This document shows, piece after piece, positions 63,046 to 64,000 of a DNA stretch of 64,000 bases. Under the pieces are notes generated by a model. It worked only from the letters and a program-made list of their open reading frames with translations, ran no database searches and was not told the DNA's origin. Position numbers and translations under genes: made by a program. The stretch is from Flavobacterium sp. 9R (GTDB lineage: Bacteria; Bacteroidota; Bacteroidia; Flavobacteriales; Flavobacteriaceae). The stretch covers positions 1,247,567 to 1,311,566 of the forward strand of contig NZ_LR733413.1 in the NCBI RefSeq assembly GCF_902506345.1, read 5' to 3'. The first letter of the stretch is position 1; every line of letters starts with the position of its first letter.

Positions 63046-64000
63046 TTATTTTTTATCCTCAATCACTATGGCAGGAATCTGCTTTTGTTGGATAAAGGCA
63101 TTGAATTCGGGTACTTTGACCGTGGCAATTTCATTGACTTTTGCTACGGCTATATCAATTTTTTTAGCCAAATCATCGTATACTTCATAAGCGCCTTTGG
63201 TTGGTTTGGTGTCTCCTGAAGAAACATTTGAACCCAATCCCGCCATTTTATCGTTTAGCATAATAGGGTAGGCCAGAACGTCTTGTGGGGCTTTGGCTTT
63301 AGGCTGCATCAAAGTAGCTTCGAGTTCCTCTAAAGATTTGATGGTAGGCTCGGTCATTTTTTTCATCTCTTTGACCATAACCGAATCTTTCACTGCTCCA
63401 ACATATCCATTGATTTGTCCTTTAATCTTGCGGATTTTGTTGATGGCCAAGTGCGCTTCGTTTACTTTTTTGTTTACTTTTTGGTGGAATTCGAATTGTT
63501 CTTTCAAGTCGGCATCGGTTCCTTCGGCTCTTGGGTCTTTTTTGATGTCAAAGGTTTGCTCCCCGATGATTTTTTTGTCTTCGATAAAACGAACTTTGTA
63601 CGTGCCCGGAAGTACTTTGGCACCCACTCCAGAACCAGCCCACATTACATTAGTGCCTTCCACTTCGGTAGCATTTGGATAACGCATATTCCAAACAAAT
63701 ACGTTCATTCCGGCTTTGTTAGGCACATAACCTGCTTTTTCTTTCTCAGTGTCTTGGTGGAATTCTTTGGCTACTTTTTGTGGTTCGCCTTTGGTATTTT
63801 TAACCGAAGAATACTTGATGATGCTTTCGTTTTTGTCGTTCAAGAATTCGAGTTCCAATTCTTTGGTGGCTTTTGTTTTTTGATAGAAACGTACGATTAC
63901 ACCATTAGGAGCATTGGTTCCAGATGATTGGGTATTGCTTTGACGACCTTGTGTTCTGTAGGCGGTTCTTGGTTGGAAAAGGTGTTTTTCGTTAGTTACC
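63046..64000 (-). CDS. VPS10/BNR-repeat 'glycosyl hydrolase'-type protein, C-terminal part
   Basis: The frame stays open to the window edge, so this is the last ~317 residues of a longer gene. An internal TTG at 63856-63858 is not a true start, since coding continues upstream with HLFQPRTAYRTQ. The visible part has a beta-sandwich (VIVRFYQKTKATKELELEFLND...VFVWNMRYP...LPGTYKVRFIEDKKIIGEQTFDIKKDPR) and a helical tail. This matches the C-terminus of ~1000-residue Bacteroidota proteins with an N-terminal VPS10/BNR beta-propeller, often called glycosyl hydrolase. Substrate unknown; enzymatic role unproven. Confidence 0.82.
   Translation of the reverse strand, partial: VTNEKHLFQPRTAYRTQGRQSNTQSSGTNAPNGVIVRFYQKTKATKELELEFLNDKNESIIKYSSVKNTKGEPQKVAKEFHQDTEKEKAGYVPNKAGMNVFVWNMRYPNATEVEGTNVMWAGSGVGAKVLPGTYKVRFIEDKKIIGEQTFDIKKDPRAEGTDADLKEQFEFHQKVNKKVNEAHLAINKIRKIKGQINGYVGAVKDSVMVKEMKKMTEPTIKSLEELEATLMQPKAKAPQDVLAYPIMLNDKMAGLGSNVSSGDTKPTKGAYEVYDDLAKKIDIAVAKVNEIATVKVPEFNAFIQQKQIPAIVIEDKK

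Noticed and set aside
63415..63927. 170-residue plus-strand frame at the window end
   Set aside because: Antisense to the partial VPS10/BNR-type gene, aromatic-rich without a domain or start context.

Overview
The window is AT-rich chromosomal DNA from a member of the Bacteroidota, most likely Flavobacterium or a close relative. The evidence is the TonB receptor, several PorP/SprF-type proteins, two giant surface proteins with type IX secretion (T9SS) C-terminal domains, LUD and DUF349 proteins, and promoters matching the Bacteroidota pattern TTG-N(17-23)-TAnnTTTG. No rRNA, tRNA or CRISPR array was seen.

Layout. 1-216: the 3' end of an IS3-family transposase with its right terminal repeat. 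245-8459 (minus): DUF349 protein, outer-membrane-like protein, aroE with a TPR protein, a class III aminotransferase and an OstA/LptA-like protein. 8743-10614 (plus): an alpha-amylase-family lipoprotein. 10715-16331 (minus): rsfS and ftsH, then a tightly overlapping run of LUD protein, cdsA, psd, acyl-CoA-binding protein and a lipoprotein superoxide dismutase. 16428-28341: mostly housekeeping genes (birA, pyrE, NUDIX, M14 peptidase, DbpA-like helicase, PhnA, coaD, ddl, PASTA protein, RluA-family pseudouridine synthase, DUF1398, thioesterase, DUF4494), many separated by clear hairpin terminators. 28461-31136: a TonB-dependent receptor.

31373-50970 (minus) is the most striking block. It is a 19.6-kb same-strand cassette of a 2557-aa repeat protein, a PorP/SprF protein, a TPR/PD40/OmpA protein with PorE-like architecture, a 2672-aa repeat protein and a second PorP/SprF protein. 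The two giants end in gliding-motility type (type B) C-terminal domains. Each is followed downstream by a PorP/SprF partner, as sprB is by sprF. Both giants contain long internal DNA repeats: period exactly 1200 bp in one and 789 bp in the other.

51623-64000 begins with ychF and then looks accessory. It has two secreted small proteins with N-terminal CxC, a metzincin-motif lipoprotein, several membrane or hypothetical genes, a dispersed intergenic repeat present in three copies, and a SIR2-HerA defence-type gene pair followed at once by a KTSC-like gene. After that come a GC-rich intergenic element, a GC-rich glycogen synthase gene, a 148-bp-period repeat tract, and the 3' part of a large VPS10/BNR-type 'glycosyl hydrolase' that runs off the window.
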